Source of the DNA: DATBQN01 sp963755825
GTDB lineage: Bacteria; Acidobacteriota; Thermoanaerobaculia; Multivoradales; UBA5704
Assembly: GCA_963755825.1 (NCBI GenBank)
Contig: CAVWLA010000003.1
Span: 2,046,001-2,110,000, forward strand
DNA: 64,000 nt
Direction: 5' to 3'
Shown: positions 1 to 7,577 of the stretch, in pieces
Position numbering within the stretch: position 1 is the stretch's first letter
Layout of the letters: each line of letters starts with the position of its first letter
Notes under the pieces: generated by a model
What the model was told of the DNA's origin: nothing
The model's database searches: none
Seen by the model: only the letters and a program-made list of their open reading frames with translations
Translations under genes and position numbers: made by a program

Positions 1-296
1 AGGCGATGAAGGCGCGCGGCCTGCCGGTCGACAGCATCCCGCCGATGGGCGCCATCTACCTGACGGCGCGCATCCACCCCTTCGGCCGCCGCACGCCGGC
101 GGGCGAGCTGCTCTCGACCAACGAGGAAGTGCGGCGCTACGTCCTCGAAGCCGCGGCCATCGGCGTCGTCCCCTTCCAGGCCTTCGGCCGCCCCGAGAAC
201 GACGGCTGGTTCCGCCTCTCCATCGCAGCCGTCGACCTCCCCGCGATCGAAGCCGCCCTCCCCCGCCTCGCCGACGCCCTCACGGCGCTCGGCTGA
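1..296 (+). CDS. Pyridoxal-phosphate aminotransferase, C-terminal fragment (cut by window edge)
   Basis: This is the last ~97 codons of a gene that begins before the window; the open frame reaches the left edge and ends with TGA. The peptide has the small-domain layout of class I/II aminotransferases: a GAIYLTARI strand early on and a late FGRPENDGWFRLSIA strand, where the Arg is in the position that normally binds the substrate carboxylate. The PLP lysine would lie upstream, so the substrate cannot be assigned. It ends 198 bp before the stop of the converging DUF5063 gene. I see no clear terminator in the gap. Confidence 0.7.
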   Translation, partial: AMKARGLPVDSIPPMGAIYLTARIHPFGRRTPAGELLSTNEEVRRYVLEAAAIGVVPFQAFGRPENDGWFRLSIAAVDLPAIEAALPRLADALTALG

Positions 297-494
297 GCTC
301 AACCGCAGGCCGGAATGCGGCACAGCGCCGGCGCGCTGCTTCCCCGCAGGCACGACCCATGCGACGGCTGACGCAGGCCGAAACTGAGCTCCGATTCGCG
401 CCCTCGTTGAGGATGCGTTGAATACGCGCCGAAAGCCGCCTCCAGCCCCATCGACTGGAGCGGCCCTTACCGCAGCTTCCGCCCCTCAAGGGGC

Positions 495-1007
495 TCAGCC
501 CTCGTCAGCGTTCTCGGCTGGTGCCACCCAGCTCTCTTTCATCGCCAGGCCGTGAAGCGCTTTCAGCGCAGACACAGCGTGGCGCCCCCAGTGAGTGCAA
601 AAGCTATTTCTCCAGAGCCAGGCAGCCTCCTGCCAGGGGCTCGATTGAAGGGCGGCGAGACCCACTTGGAGATCAAGGTAGATATCGCGGAGGTCATCTG
701 CCAGATCGGCGACGACCGGCTCTTCGCTCATCGCCCACGGATCGAAGACATCAGAATAAAAGCGGCTAGGAAGAAAACTGAATCGCTGCTCCACCGACCG
801 CTCGTCCCACTCCAAGCGTGCCGGTGACGATTGGCCTAGGGGCCGCACTGCTGGTAGGGCGAGCGCGCTCGCGTACAGACGAATCAGTCCATGCAAAACC
901 TCCCCCAACTCTCCCTGCAATGAGAGACCCCACGTCTCAACCCAGTTACAGTAGCGGTGGGCACTTGCGGCAAATCGGTCGATGCTTTCAGGACGTTCCA
1001 ACGACAT
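495..1007 (-). CDS. DUF5063-like protein, candidate immunity protein of the Rhs tip
   Basis: A 170-residue soluble protein with no signal peptide or membrane segment. Its C-terminal half has the pattern I associate with DUF5063: an FDPW element, then LADDLRDIYLDLQVGL, then WRNSFCTHWGRHAVSALKALHG. It starts 82 bp after the stop of the interrupted Rhs copy on the same strand, the usual place for a cognate immunity gene. Base composition is lower in GC than the chromosome genes nearby, as expected for an exchangeable cassette. The immunity role is inferred from position only; the family match is from memory. Confidence 0.6.
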   Translation of the reverse strand: MSLERPESIDRFAASAHRYCNWVETWGLSLQGELGEVLHGLIRLYASALALPAVRPLGQSSPARLEWDERSVEQRFSFLPSRFYSDVFDPWAMSEEPVVADLADDLRDIYLDLQVGLAALQSSPWQEAAWLWRNSFCTHWGRHAVSALKALHGLAMKESWVAPAENADEG

Positions 1008-1089
1008 CTCCCTTCTCAGGGGATCCGACAGAGCAAGCTCGGCCCTGCTTTAGCACACACCTGGCCCATGGTCCAGATCTGCAAACTTC

Positions 1090-1873
1090 TTACTTTGGAG
1101 GAGGGACTATGCGGACCAAGTCTCCTTGGATAAAGGTGTACCCTCCCTTCTGCAGCAGTTGGTCGATCGCATTGATTTGCTGCTGAAAGTTACGAATCTC
1201 GCGTTCCATCGAGCTGGTGAAACGACCAGCTTTTTCTGCTTGAGTGATTTTATCGAGGTGTTCAAGGATTCTCCCTTGTAACGTTGCTCGCGATTTCAGC
1301 AATGACTCAGCGCCATCCTCCGCTAACTGGCTTTCAAAATGCGCTAGCTGTCCGCCCGTAAAGCGCTCCATGCCCGCCGTGATTCCAGCGAAGCGCGCCA
1401 GGGATGATCCGAGCTTCAGCTCGGGAAGGATGAGGGCAACAGCAGCTTCACCACCGGTCGTCGGGAATGGACTGAAACCTCTAAACATCGCCCGATGTTC
1501 AGCGAAGAAGGTCTTCGCCCCGCCGATAAGATCCACCAGCTTGAGCGGGCTGTCACGCACGTAGGCATAGCGGTTCCAGCTCTGCGGCGAGGTGGATTCC
1601 CCCTGATGGCTGTCCACACTCAAAAACCGCCCCGTCACCGGGCTCTCGTGCCGCGCGTGCATGTAGTCCAAATCATCCCCCGTACCCGCCAAACTCGCCA
1701 AGTCCCGCTCATGCCCGGTGAACTTCATCCTCTCGGTGTCCTGGTTGAAGGGGGTGGCCTCCTCCCCAAAGGGGAAGTAGGCGTGGTAGGCGACCTGGGT
1801 GTGGTTCTGGTCGGTGATGAGGCGTGGGGTGCCCAGGTGGTCGAGGTGGAAGTGGTGGATGGCTCCAGTGTTG
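1090..1873 (-). pseudogene. Rhs copy 1, 3' part: end of core plus a distinct C-terminal tip
   Basis: This is the downstream part of an Rhs gene split by the element at 1874-6085. It holds the end of the conserved core (HHFHLDHLGTPRLITDQNH, then VTGRFLSVD) and a tip of about 140 residues unlike that of Rhs copy 2. The usual NPLxxxDPxG boundary is decayed to SPLKLVDLIG. The tip is mostly helical and charged, with no catalytic motif I recognise, and ends in VRIVPPPK. Removing the insertion and one target repeat restores the frame through LPNTG to the piece at 6094. No start codon or signal remains, so this piece is probably silent or a reservoir for recombination. Confidence 0.8.
1866..1873. repeat. 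Target-site duplication CAGTGTTG, left copy
   Basis: The 8-bp sequence CAGTGTTG directly precedes the left inverted repeat and recurs directly after the right one at 6086-6093. The intact paralogue near 10660 carries the site once (CGGTGTTG), which confirms insertion at this position. Eight base pairs is the duplication length known for the IS1595 family. Confidence 0.85.
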
Positions 1874-1899
1874 GGCAACAATATACTTGGCTCAGTAGA

Positions 1900-2074
1900 T
1901 CATGGGCGTCGGGCCGCATCCCATCGGTCCTCTGCTGCCTTGCGCTCCTCCTCTTCGCGCCGCTTTTTTGCCCCCTCCTCGCGATCCCACTTTCTAACTT
2001 CCGACCGGATCGGCACCAAGTCACGGTGGTGCCGGAAGACGTAGGCGGCACAGAAGTGTCTTGCTTCGCAGATC
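1900..2074 (-). pseudogene. Passenger ORF 3 remnant cut by the IS3 element
   Basis: An open frame without a start runs from the IS3 edge to TGA. It encodes about 57 residues that are rich in Arg, Glu and Lys (SEVRKWDREEGAKKRR near the middle), preceded by a Cys/His segment CEARHFCAAY. The other half was probably separated by the IS3 insertion: an ATGATG start overlaps the end of passenger ORF 2 at 3478-3483 and reads toward this frame if the IS3 edges are placed slightly outward. The function is unknown. Confidence 0.4.
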
Positions 2075-2121
2075 AACTGGACCGGGTTGGTTGATTTCTG
2101 TGTAACTCCTCGCCCCGGCCC

Positions 2122-3111
2122 TCAGGCCGGGGTCGCGACCTCTTGCTGTTGCCCTACCCGGAGCTTTTCGAGCTTCTCCTTGGCGACCTTGGCCCAGGTT
2201 TGCCAGGCCGGTAGCTGCACCGCTTTTCCGCCCCGATAGACCTCGAGCGGCGGGACCGGATCGCCGCCGGCTTCCGGTACCAGGGCCCAGTGCGGCCGGA
2301 TCTCGTTGTACCGCTCCCGGAACGCGTCGAGCTTCTCGCGCGCCTCCGGCGGCGAGGCATATAAGTGCCAGTACTCCTCCTCGGCCTTGAGCGTGCGGTG
2401 AAACCGCTCCAGCAGGCCCAGCTGCTCGGGCGTCCGATAGCGAGTCCGCACGTGGTCCAGGCTTCCGGCGATGTGCCCCCGAAACCGACGCGACAAGAAG
2501 CTCGACCCATTGTCCGTGACCAGCGTCGGCCGCCGTGCAAGCGGGCCGTGGAGCCGCTCGGCTTCGGCCTTGGCTTTCTCGATGCCGACGATCAGAGACG
2601 CCGCATCGAAGCTGGGTGACAGGTGAATCGCCAAGAGGTACCGGCTGAAGTAGTCGACGACCGTCACCGCGTACCACCAGCCGTGGCCTGGAATGTGGAT
2701 GTAGGTCACGTCGGCCTGCCAGAGCTCGTTTGGGCCCTGCGGCAGCAGCTCGAACAGCTTGGCCGCTTGGTACAGCTCGATATCGCGGCTGCGCCTCTTG
2801 ATCAGCAGGCCGGCGGCCTTCAAGACTCGGTACACAAAGCGGTCCGTGACCCGCTGGCCAGCCCGGCGAAGCACGACCGCCAATCGCTTGTAGCCCCACC
2901 AAGGGAACTGCTTGGCGAAGCCGATCACCACCGCAGAAAGCTGTGGATCGAGCGGCCGCGGAGACGGCCCAGGACGCCGCCGCGCAACCACCGGCCGGCG
3001 GAAGAAGCTCGAGCACGGCAGGCCCAGAGCACGAACCACCTGCTTCAGGCGTACCGTCGGATGGCTACGAACTACCTCTCGGATCATGCTGCGAAGCGTC
3101 TCGCTCAGCAT
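2122..3111 (-). CDS. IS3-family transposase OrfB, DDE integrase core
   Basis: The 329-residue frame has the rve/DDE integrase fold of IS3-type transposases. An N-terminal HTH_21-like region is followed by the catalytic triad: Asp in LWQADVTYIHI, Asp in LVTDNGSSF and Glu in GLLERFHRTLKAEE, and then by the family's RYNEIRPHWAL tail. It is normally produced as an OrfAB fusion through a -1 frameshift in the overlap with orfA, and its own ATG may also serve as a start. The frame is complete with all three acidic residues present, so the element may still be active. Confidence 0.9.
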   Translation of the reverse strand: MLSETLRSMIREVVRSHPTVRLKQVVRALGLPCSSFFRRPVVARRRPGPSPRPLDPQLSAVVIGFAKQFPWWGYKRLAVVLRRAGQRVTDRFVYRVLKAAGLLIKRRSRDIELYQAAKLFELLPQGPNELWQADVTYIHIPGHGWWYAVTVVDYFSRYLLAIHLSPSFDAASLIVGIEKAKAEAERLHGPLARRPTLVTDNGSSFLSRRFRGHIAGSLDHVRTRYRTPEQLGLLERFHRTLKAEEEYWHLYASPPEAREKLDAFRERYNEIRPHWALVPEAGGDPVPPLEVYRGGKAVQLPAWQTWAKVAKEKLEKLRVGQQQEVATPA

Positions 3112-3413
3112 GAGCCGGCCCGGAGTTTTTTTAAAATGTCGTTGGCGATCGACAGCTCACCGATGATCTGCGCCCGCTTCGCCAGCTCTCCCTCCAGCTG
3201 CTCGATGCGGCGGGCCGCCGCCGCCTCTGCCGAACCATCCGGCTTGGCCAAGCCCGTCTTACCCGCCGCCAGAAACACGTCGCGCCAGCGGTAGATCGTC
3301 ACCTCGCTCACCTGGTACCGCCGCGACAGCGCAGCCGCCGACTCCTCCCGCCGCAGCAGCGCCAGAACCACCTCCAGCCGCTCCTCCGCCTTCAGCTCGC
3401 TCTTCTTCGCCAT
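3105..3413 (-). CDS. IS3-family OrfA, HTH and leucine-zipper protein
   Basis: The 102-residue protein has an N-terminal helix-turn-helix (LSRRYQVSEVTIYRWRDVF) followed by a heptad-like helix (IEQLEGELAKRAQIIGEL). It matches HTH_Tnp_1-type OrfA proteins, which bind the element ends and oligomerise. Its 3' end overlaps orfB by 7 bp in the -1 frame. At the site ATT TTA AAA AAA CTC a -1 slip continues into the orfB reading frame directly before its ATG. Confidence 0.9.
   Translation of the reverse strand: MAKKSELKAEERLEVVLALLRREESAAALSRRYQVSEVTIYRWRDVFLAAGKTGLAKPDGSAEAAAARRIEQLEGELAKRAQIIGELSIANDILKKLRAGSC
3126..3132 (-). promoter_or_regulatory. Slippery A7 heptamer for -1 frameshifting between orfA and orfB
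   Basis: On the coding strand the sequence reads TTTTAAAAAAACTCCGGG. Slipping back by one base on the seven A residues moves the ribosome from the orfA frame, which stops 18 bases later, into the orfB frame. This is the standard way IS3 elements make the active OrfAB transposase. Confidence 0.75.
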
Positions 3414-3472
3414 CCTGGGTCTCCCTTGTCGGCCTATCGGCCTTACTCTACCCAGGTCCCAAGATCTACGAG

Positions 3473-3577
3473 CTATACATCATCGATCCGCACGCGGTAG
3501 ACCTCGGGCAGGAACTCCCACCGGCAAGCTTGGACTCGCCGCATCAGCAAGACCCTGTGACTCCTGGGGACGCTCAT
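3473..3577 (-). CDS. Passenger ORF 2, 34-residue peptide
   Basis: A tiny frame starts with ATG three bases after the stop of the frameshifted ORF 1 and ends with TAG. The peptide is basic and aromatic, with WEFLPEVYRVRIDDV at its end. Its tight spacing to ORF 1, and the ATGATG of ORF 3 inside its last codons, argue for a translationally coupled cluster rather than chance. I do not recognise a family, and it may be an overlooked reading-frame artefact. Confidence 0.35.
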   Translation of the reverse strand: MSVPRSHRVLLMRRVQACRWEFLPEVYRVRIDDV

Positions 3578-3580
3578 AGG

Positions 3581-3897
3581 TCAAGCTTCGTCGAAGGCGA
3601 GCCCGAAGCCGCCGGGGCCGGTTCCCTTGGTTTCCGGGTAGCGGATGCGGAGGACCTGGCGGCGAACGTCCTCTGGCAACTCGGCGGCGGCGTCCAAGTC
3701 GCTCCAGACGGCGAACCAGCGGCCGGCGAAATAGTGGATGGCGAGCCCGGCTTCCTCCGGCGAGTAGGTGCGGGTTTTGTCGCTGCGGTCGAAGAAGACC
3801 TCGGCAACGGCGTCAAAGAGTTGTCTCCGGGGGTGCGCTCGGTGACGCGGGACAGATCGATGGGCGGGCGGCTGGTAGAGTCGGCGTAGCTACGCAT
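3581..3897 (-). pseudogene. Passenger ORF 1, frameshifted ~106-residue protein
   Basis: From the ATG at 3897 the frame reads MRSYADSTSRPPIDLSRVTE and then meets low-complexity sequence. Adding one base in the five-G run at 3829-3833 (C5 on the coding strand) joins it to a well-formed frame: RRQLFDAVAEVFFDRSD, then YSPEEAGLAIHYFAGRWFAV, and ending GFGLAFDEA. The downstream frame has clear coding character, so this is either a one-base deletion or an assembly error. The function is unknown. It faces away from the RHH gene across a shared palindromic region. Confidence 0.5.
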
Positions 3898-4057
3898 GGG
3901 GCTGTCTCCTGTGCGTGGTCAGGCTCCGGCGCGAGGTGGCTCTCTCGTCGGGGCCGCTTACCTGTTCTTGACGGAGCCGCACGCCGGCTCCCCCTTCCTT
4001 CCTCGCTCCGGTTCACCACCTGCCCGGCTCCGGCCGGTTCACCTTCGCGGAGAGATG

Positions 4058-4306
4058 ATGCCAGACTTACAGAAGTCTGTAAAGCCAGTACGCCGGAAGT
4101 CTTACACTTCGGCCATGGTGCCACGGGACAAGGGGAAGGCGGCGAAGGAAGAGAAGGCCGGCATCACGGAAGCCGGCGTCAAGAAGACGATCTGGTTTCA
4201 CGAGGACGAAGCGGAAGCGCTCCGGCTCCGGGCTTTCAAGGAGCGGCGCTCGGAGTCGGCGATCGTGCGGGAAGCGGTACGGCGGTTGCTCAAGATCGAG
4301 GACTAG
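4058..4306 (+). CDS. Ribbon-helix-helix DNA-binding protein
   Basis: The last 45 residues form a CopG/Arc-type ribbon-helix-helix unit: strand KKTIWFHEDEAEALRLRAFK, then helix SESAIVREAVRRLL. A Lys-rich N-terminal tail precedes it. The start is unclear: ATG at 4055 or 4058 follows GGAGAG closely, while ATG at 4115 would give a 63-residue protein placed just after a set of palindromes. The protein probably represses its own promoter and the divergent passenger cluster. No toxin partner is evident unless one of the tiny passenger ORFs plays that part. Confidence 0.65.
   Translation: MPDLQKSVKPVRRKSYTSAMVPRDKGKAAKEEKAGITEAGVKKTIWFHEDEAEALRLRAFKERRSESAIVREAVRRLLKIED
4063..4110. promoter_or_regulatory. 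Palindromic operator cluster near the RHH gene start
   Basis: Three overlapping dyads lie here: AGACTT-ACAG-AAGTCT at 4063-4078, TTACAGA-AG-TCTGTAA at 4067-4082 and GAAGT-CTTAC-ACTTC at 4096-4110. The hexamer AAGTCT recurs at a 24-bp spacing. Tandem short dyads of this kind are typical RHH binding sites. This supports the internal ATG at 4115, which would leave the dyads untranslated. Confidence 0.45.
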
Positions 4307-4322
4307 GCGGCGCGACCGGCGG

Positions 4323-4862
4323 ATGCATCTCAAGGACTGGACAAATCGCAAGTCGGCTGGGGTGGCCTTCCTAGTGGCGGCCCTTGCGATTTTGGTCGCG
4401 CTTTCAGGCAGACCGATTGCCTACGCGGTCGCGGCCTTTCTCACCGCCGCTGGATTAGTGCTTCTCGTCGGGCCATCGCTTTCCCGCTCGGGACATGCTG
4501 AATCTGCCGGATCAGCAGTGTCCTCGCCACAATTGGCGCTTAGCCGCGCCGAACTCGGCAAAGTTCTCGAATCGCTACCGCTTCTAAGGCGCAGCGCTGC
4601 GGTGAAGGATTACGTGGGGATGCGAGTTAAATGGGATTTAGAGGTGCTAGCGGTGCGAATATTACTTGGTGGTCATCGAGCCGAACTGTCTCTGATTGGT
4701 GGTCTATTGACCGGCCGCGTGCGCGCGATTGTTCCAGCCATTCCTGGGACGAAATTGCTGAAGAACAACGACAAAGTAACCATAACCGGAACAATCTCTC
4801 GGGCGTCCGATGACATCACGATAGTTCTTGACAACGCTGAATACACAGTGAGCGGCTCATGA
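4323..4862 (+). CDS. Membrane-anchored protein with an OB-fold-like C-terminal domain
   Basis: The 179-residue protein has two adjacent hydrophobic helices near the N-terminus (about residues 13-30 and 33-50), a Ser/Ala linker, and a C-terminal beta-rich domain. The ending (VKDYVGMRVKWDLEV ... NNDKVTITGTISRASDDI ... LDNAEYTV) resembles the tRNA_anti-like/OB fold seen in small membrane proteins. Base use is more AT-rich than in chromosomal genes here, in keeping with a passenger of the mobile element. It starts 17 bp after the RHH gene on the same strand. The role is unknown; a host-interaction or defence function is only a guess. Confidence 0.55.
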   Translation: MHLKDWTNRKSAGVAFLVAALAILVALSGRPIAYAVAAFLTAAGLVLLVGPSLSRSGHAESAGSAVSSPQLALSRAELGKVLESLPLLRRSAAVKDYVGMRVKWDLEVLAVRILLGGHRAELSLIGGLLTGRVRAIVPAIPGTKLLKNNDKVTITGTISRASDDITIVLDNAEYTVSGS

Positions 4863-4902
4863 GCTTGTTTGGGCTTTGGCGAAAGAGCGATTCGCAATAT
4901 TC

Positions 4903-5085
4903 TCACTCAACCGACTTCATCCGCCGCCGTGACTTGATCCTCTTCTCCGCGAGCCGTTGGTCTAGCTCGGCTTTCGGCACTCGGAGAAGTCCAGAGGTCA
5001 CCTTGCGCAGCCGCTCGAAAGCCTGCTCGGCTTCCTGCTCGCTCAGCGGCTTTTCTTCTCGCTCTCGTTCGGGTGGTACTGCCAT
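4903..5085 (-). CDS. Small charged protein behind the IS1595 transposase
   Basis: The 60-residue protein starts four bases after the transposase stop (TAG ACTG ATG), so the two are almost certainly co-translated. It is dominated by Glu, Arg and Lys, with a central LRKVTSGLLRVPKAELDQRL segment that resembles a helical adaptor. No known domain is visible. The tight placement suggests an accessory transposition factor or a small antitoxin-like passenger; its sequence does not decide between these. Confidence 0.5.
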   Translation of the reverse strand: MAVPPEREREEKPLSEQEAEQAFERLRKVTSGLLRVPKAELDQRLAEKRIKSRRRMKSVE

Positions 5086-5089
5086 CAGT

Positions 5090-6037
5090 CTATTCCTCCG
5101 CCGCGATCAGCTCCTTGTAGGTGAGCCGGCGGCCGATCGTGTTCTTGGTGACTGCAAGGAACCGACCGCCGTCCGTTCCCTGCCGGGCGTTGTAGCGAAA
5201 AACCTGCTCGTTGACGTAGCGGTGAAGGTGGAACGGCGCAACGGCGACGTAGGTCCCGCCGAGGGTGCGCTTCAAGAGGCTCCAGAAGTTCTCCAAGCCG
5301 TTGGTGTGAACGTTCCCGCGGACGTAGCACTCGGCGTGGTCGACCGCTTCGTGGGCATACTCGGGGGAGAGACCCTCATAGGAGCGGAGCGCATCGGTGA
5401 AGATTTCGGAACCGGGCTCGACGTTCTCCCGGACCTTCGCCTGGAGGGTTCCCTTCTTTCGGTTGTCCACCACGAAGGCGCGGACCTCGCCCTCACGCTC
5501 CAAAACGCCCATGACGGCCGTCTTGTCCATTGGGCCGCGTCCCTTGATCTTCGCCTCCCGGACCTTCTTATGCATGTTGCGGGCGAGCCCGCCGATGAAC
5601 GTCTCGTCCACTTCGACTTCGCCCGTCACCTTGCGGAACGTGCCGGTTTCCATCGCAACGCGGACGCGCTGCAACATGAACCAGGCCGTCTTCTGAGTTA
5701 CGCCCAGGTCGCGGGCGACCTCGTACGAGCTGACGCCGTTCTTGCAGTTGGCGATCATCCAGACCACGGGGAGCCACTTGTCCATGCCAAGGGGCGAGTC
5801 CTCGAAAATCGTTCCGACCTTGATAGAGAACTGCTTCCGCGAGTGCTTCGCCTTGCACTCCCACATCTTGCGGGTGGAGATGAACCGCACGTCTGTCCGG
5901 CCGCAGGTGGGGCAGGCTACGCCGTTGGGCCAGCGGAGGCCCACCACGAACTCGCAGCAGGTGTCCGCGTCCGCGAAGTAACGGACGGCGTCAAGCAAGG
6001 TGCGGGGCAGGCGGGGACGGCGTACTTGGGTGTCCAT
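5090..6037 (-). CDS. IS1595-family (ISXO2-like) transposase
   Basis: The 315-residue protein has an N-terminal zinc ribbon (VACPTCGRTDVRF ... MWECKAKHSRKQF) followed by the DDE_Tnp_ISXO2 catalytic domain. Visible family motifs are GEVEVDETFIGG with the first Asp, EIFTDALRSYEG with the second, and HTNGLENFWSLLKRTLGG, where Asn/Glu replace the usual third acidic position region. The gene lies 24 bp inside the right inverted repeat. It appears complete, with no frameshift or stop, so the element may be mobile or only recently fixed. Confidence 0.9.
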   Translation of the reverse strand: MDTQVRRPRLPRTLLDAVRYFADADTCCEFVVGLRWPNGVACPTCGRTDVRFISTRKMWECKAKHSRKQFSIKVGTIFEDSPLGMDKWLPVVWMIANCKNGVSSYEVARDLGVTQKTAWFMLQRVRVAMETGTFRKVTGEVEVDETFIGGLARNMHKKVREAKIKGRGPMDKTAVMGVLEREGEVRAFVVDNRKKGTLQAKVRENVEPGSEIFTDALRSYEGLSPEYAHEAVDHAECYVRGNVHTNGLENFWSLLKRTLGGTYVAVAPFHLHRYVNEQVFRYNARQGTDGGRFLAVTKNTIGRRLTYKELIAAEE

Positions 6038-6085
6038 AGGAGGACTCTACGCCATGCGGGCTACTGAGTCAAGTATATTGTTGCC

Positions 6086-6093
6086 CAGTGTTG
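6086..6093. repeat. Target-site duplication CAGTGTTG, right copy
   Basis: This is the second copy of the 8-bp target sequence, directly outside the right inverted repeat. It continues into GGTAGCTCGG, exactly as in the uninterrupted Rhs paralogue near 10660. Confidence 0.85.
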
Positions 6094-7577
6094 GGTAGCT
6101 CGGCGGCGAGGAGCACGCCGTCGCGGTAGATGCTGTCCTCGACGTCGCTGCCGGTCCAGTTGTAGCCGCTCGCCTCGTAGGTGCGGAGAACTTTGCCGGC
6201 GAGGTCGCGGATGGTCCAGCGGTCGAAGCGGACGGAGGTGCCGGGGATGCCCGCCTGATAGCTCCACAGGCGCTCGTCGTCGGCGTCGTAGAGGTAGAGC
6301 CATTCCTGGCTGCCATTGACGTAGTGCTTGAGCTGGTTCAAGCCGTCGTACTCGTAGGTCGCGCCGTTCCCGGCCGTCAGGTTCCCTGCCGCATCATAGG
6401 TGGTCCCCGCTCCGTTCAGGCGGTTGGTCGCCGAGCTCGTCGGCGTGTTGCGGGCGCCGGTGGCGCCGATCGACTGGATGTTGCCGAAGGCGTCGAAGGC
6501 GTAGGTCTGCGCCACCGGCGTGGTCGAGTCCTGCGTGTCGAGCGGCAGCGAGCCCGAGGTCAGCCGGCTCACTCTGTCGTCGAGGAAGCGCCCGGCGCCG
6601 ATCTGGGTGATGTTCCCCGCGCCGTCGTAGGCGTAGTTGTCGGTCTTCCAGAGCGTCGGTACGCCGACGCCGGTCCCGAAGGTCGCCGCGACCGACTGTG
6701 GCCGCCGCATCGCGTTCGGATCGTTGGCTTGCGTGTCGACGACGCCGTTGCCGTGCGTCACCTGGGCGACCACCAGGTTCGGCCAGTAGGTGATCGCCGA
6801 AGCGTAGACCGAGCTGGTCGGCATGCCGCCGAGGGTCGTGCCGGTGCCGGTCACCGCGGTCAGGAAGCCGTTGGTGTGCGTGAAGCTCACCGTGCGCGGG
6901 ATGTCCGTCCCCGTGCAGGGCGAGAAGGTGCAGGTCGGGTAGGTAATCGAGCCGGTGTTGCCGAGCGGGTCGTAGGCGAAGCTCTCGGTGAACGATGAGC
7001 TCGGCGTCGGCGTCTGGCCGTAGAGGGCGAAAGTGAGCTGCATGTCGCGCTGCGACACCCGCCCCTCGACGCCGCCATAGTGGTAGGTCTCGGTGATGAA
7101 TGCCTGGTACTGCCTGCCCGAGAGGATCGGGTAGTTGTAGCGGACCGACTGGAAGAGCTTGCCGTTCTTGTAGTCGCCGGCACCGTTCTGGATGGCGTAG
7201 CTCCACAGCTTGTAGCAGAGCGGCTGGTTGAGCTGGTTGCAGGCGGTGAAGCCGGCGCCCGTCTGGCGGACGATCGTCGGCCGCTCGGCGAAGTCGTAGG
7301 CGTAGGTGAGATCGTTCGGCCCGTCGATCTTCCGGTGCGCGTGGCCGCGGCTGTCGTAGAGGGAGTAGGTCACCGCGCCGTTCCCCGCGGCGCCCTTCTC
7401 GGGATGGCTCTCGGAGAGCAGGAAGCCGCGCTGGTCGTAGGTGAAGCCGCGGTTCTGCGTCACCCCGGCGCTCGCCGTGGTGACCGACGCGAGGCGATTG
7501 CCCACGTCGTAGCCGTAGGTCGTGGTGACGTTGGCGCCCGCGGCGCCGGAGGGCTCGGTCACCTGCGAGAGCCGCCC
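6094..7577 (-). pseudogene. Rhs copy 1, 5' part: core repeats without N-terminus
   Basis: This segment is nearly identical to 10661-12150 of the complete Rhs gene, with scattered substitutions. It encodes the YD-repeat core (YGYDVGNRLAS, YAYDFAERPTIVRQTG, TYEYDGLNQLKH). Homology begins abruptly around 7577 at EPSGAAGANV: the sequence upstream diverges, so signal peptide and shell domains are missing. The other end stops at the mobile element, with the coding frame continuing at 1873. It is best read as a recombination cassette that can deliver its tip to an expressed Rhs gene, or as a relic of such an exchange. Confidence 0.85.

Larger units (their letters stand above)
2078..3461 (-). mobile_element. 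IS3-family insertion sequence nested in the IS1595 element
   Basis: The element contains overlapping orfA and orfB on the minus strand with a slippery A7. The ends carry imperfect inverted repeats: TGGACCGGGTTGG at the left and, read inward from the right, TGGGACCTGGGTAG. The same 5-mer AGATC lies just outside both ends (2070-2074 and 3462-3466) and may be the target duplication, though 5 bp is longer than the usual 3-4 bp. The exact limits are therefore uncertain by a few bases. It interrupts the passenger cluster of the host element, so it is the younger insertion. Confidence 0.7.
1874..6085 (-). mobile_element. IS1595-family element with passenger genes and a nested IS3 element
   Basis: This 4212-bp element has terminal inverted repeats at 1874-1898 and 6061-6085 that match at 24 of 25 positions and begin GGCAACAATATACTTG. 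It is flanked by the 8-bp repeat CAGTGTTG. It carries an ISXO2-like transposase next to its right end, a small gene directly behind it, a membrane OB-fold-like gene, an RHH gene and a divergent cluster of tiny ORFs. An IS3-family element of about 1.38 kb has jumped into the left part. Passenger genes are known in this family; the limits here are read directly from repeats and the uninterrupted Rhs paralogue. Confidence 0.85.

Noticed and set aside
300..494. Possible gene between the aminotransferase end and DUF5063
   Set aside because: The only frames are short and Arg/Ser-rich; no ribosome-binding site or domain is seen.
3896..4057. Upstream extension of the RHH frame to position 3896
   Set aside because: The extra residues are Pro/Gly/Ser-rich without helix pattern, and the region is the divergent promoter area.
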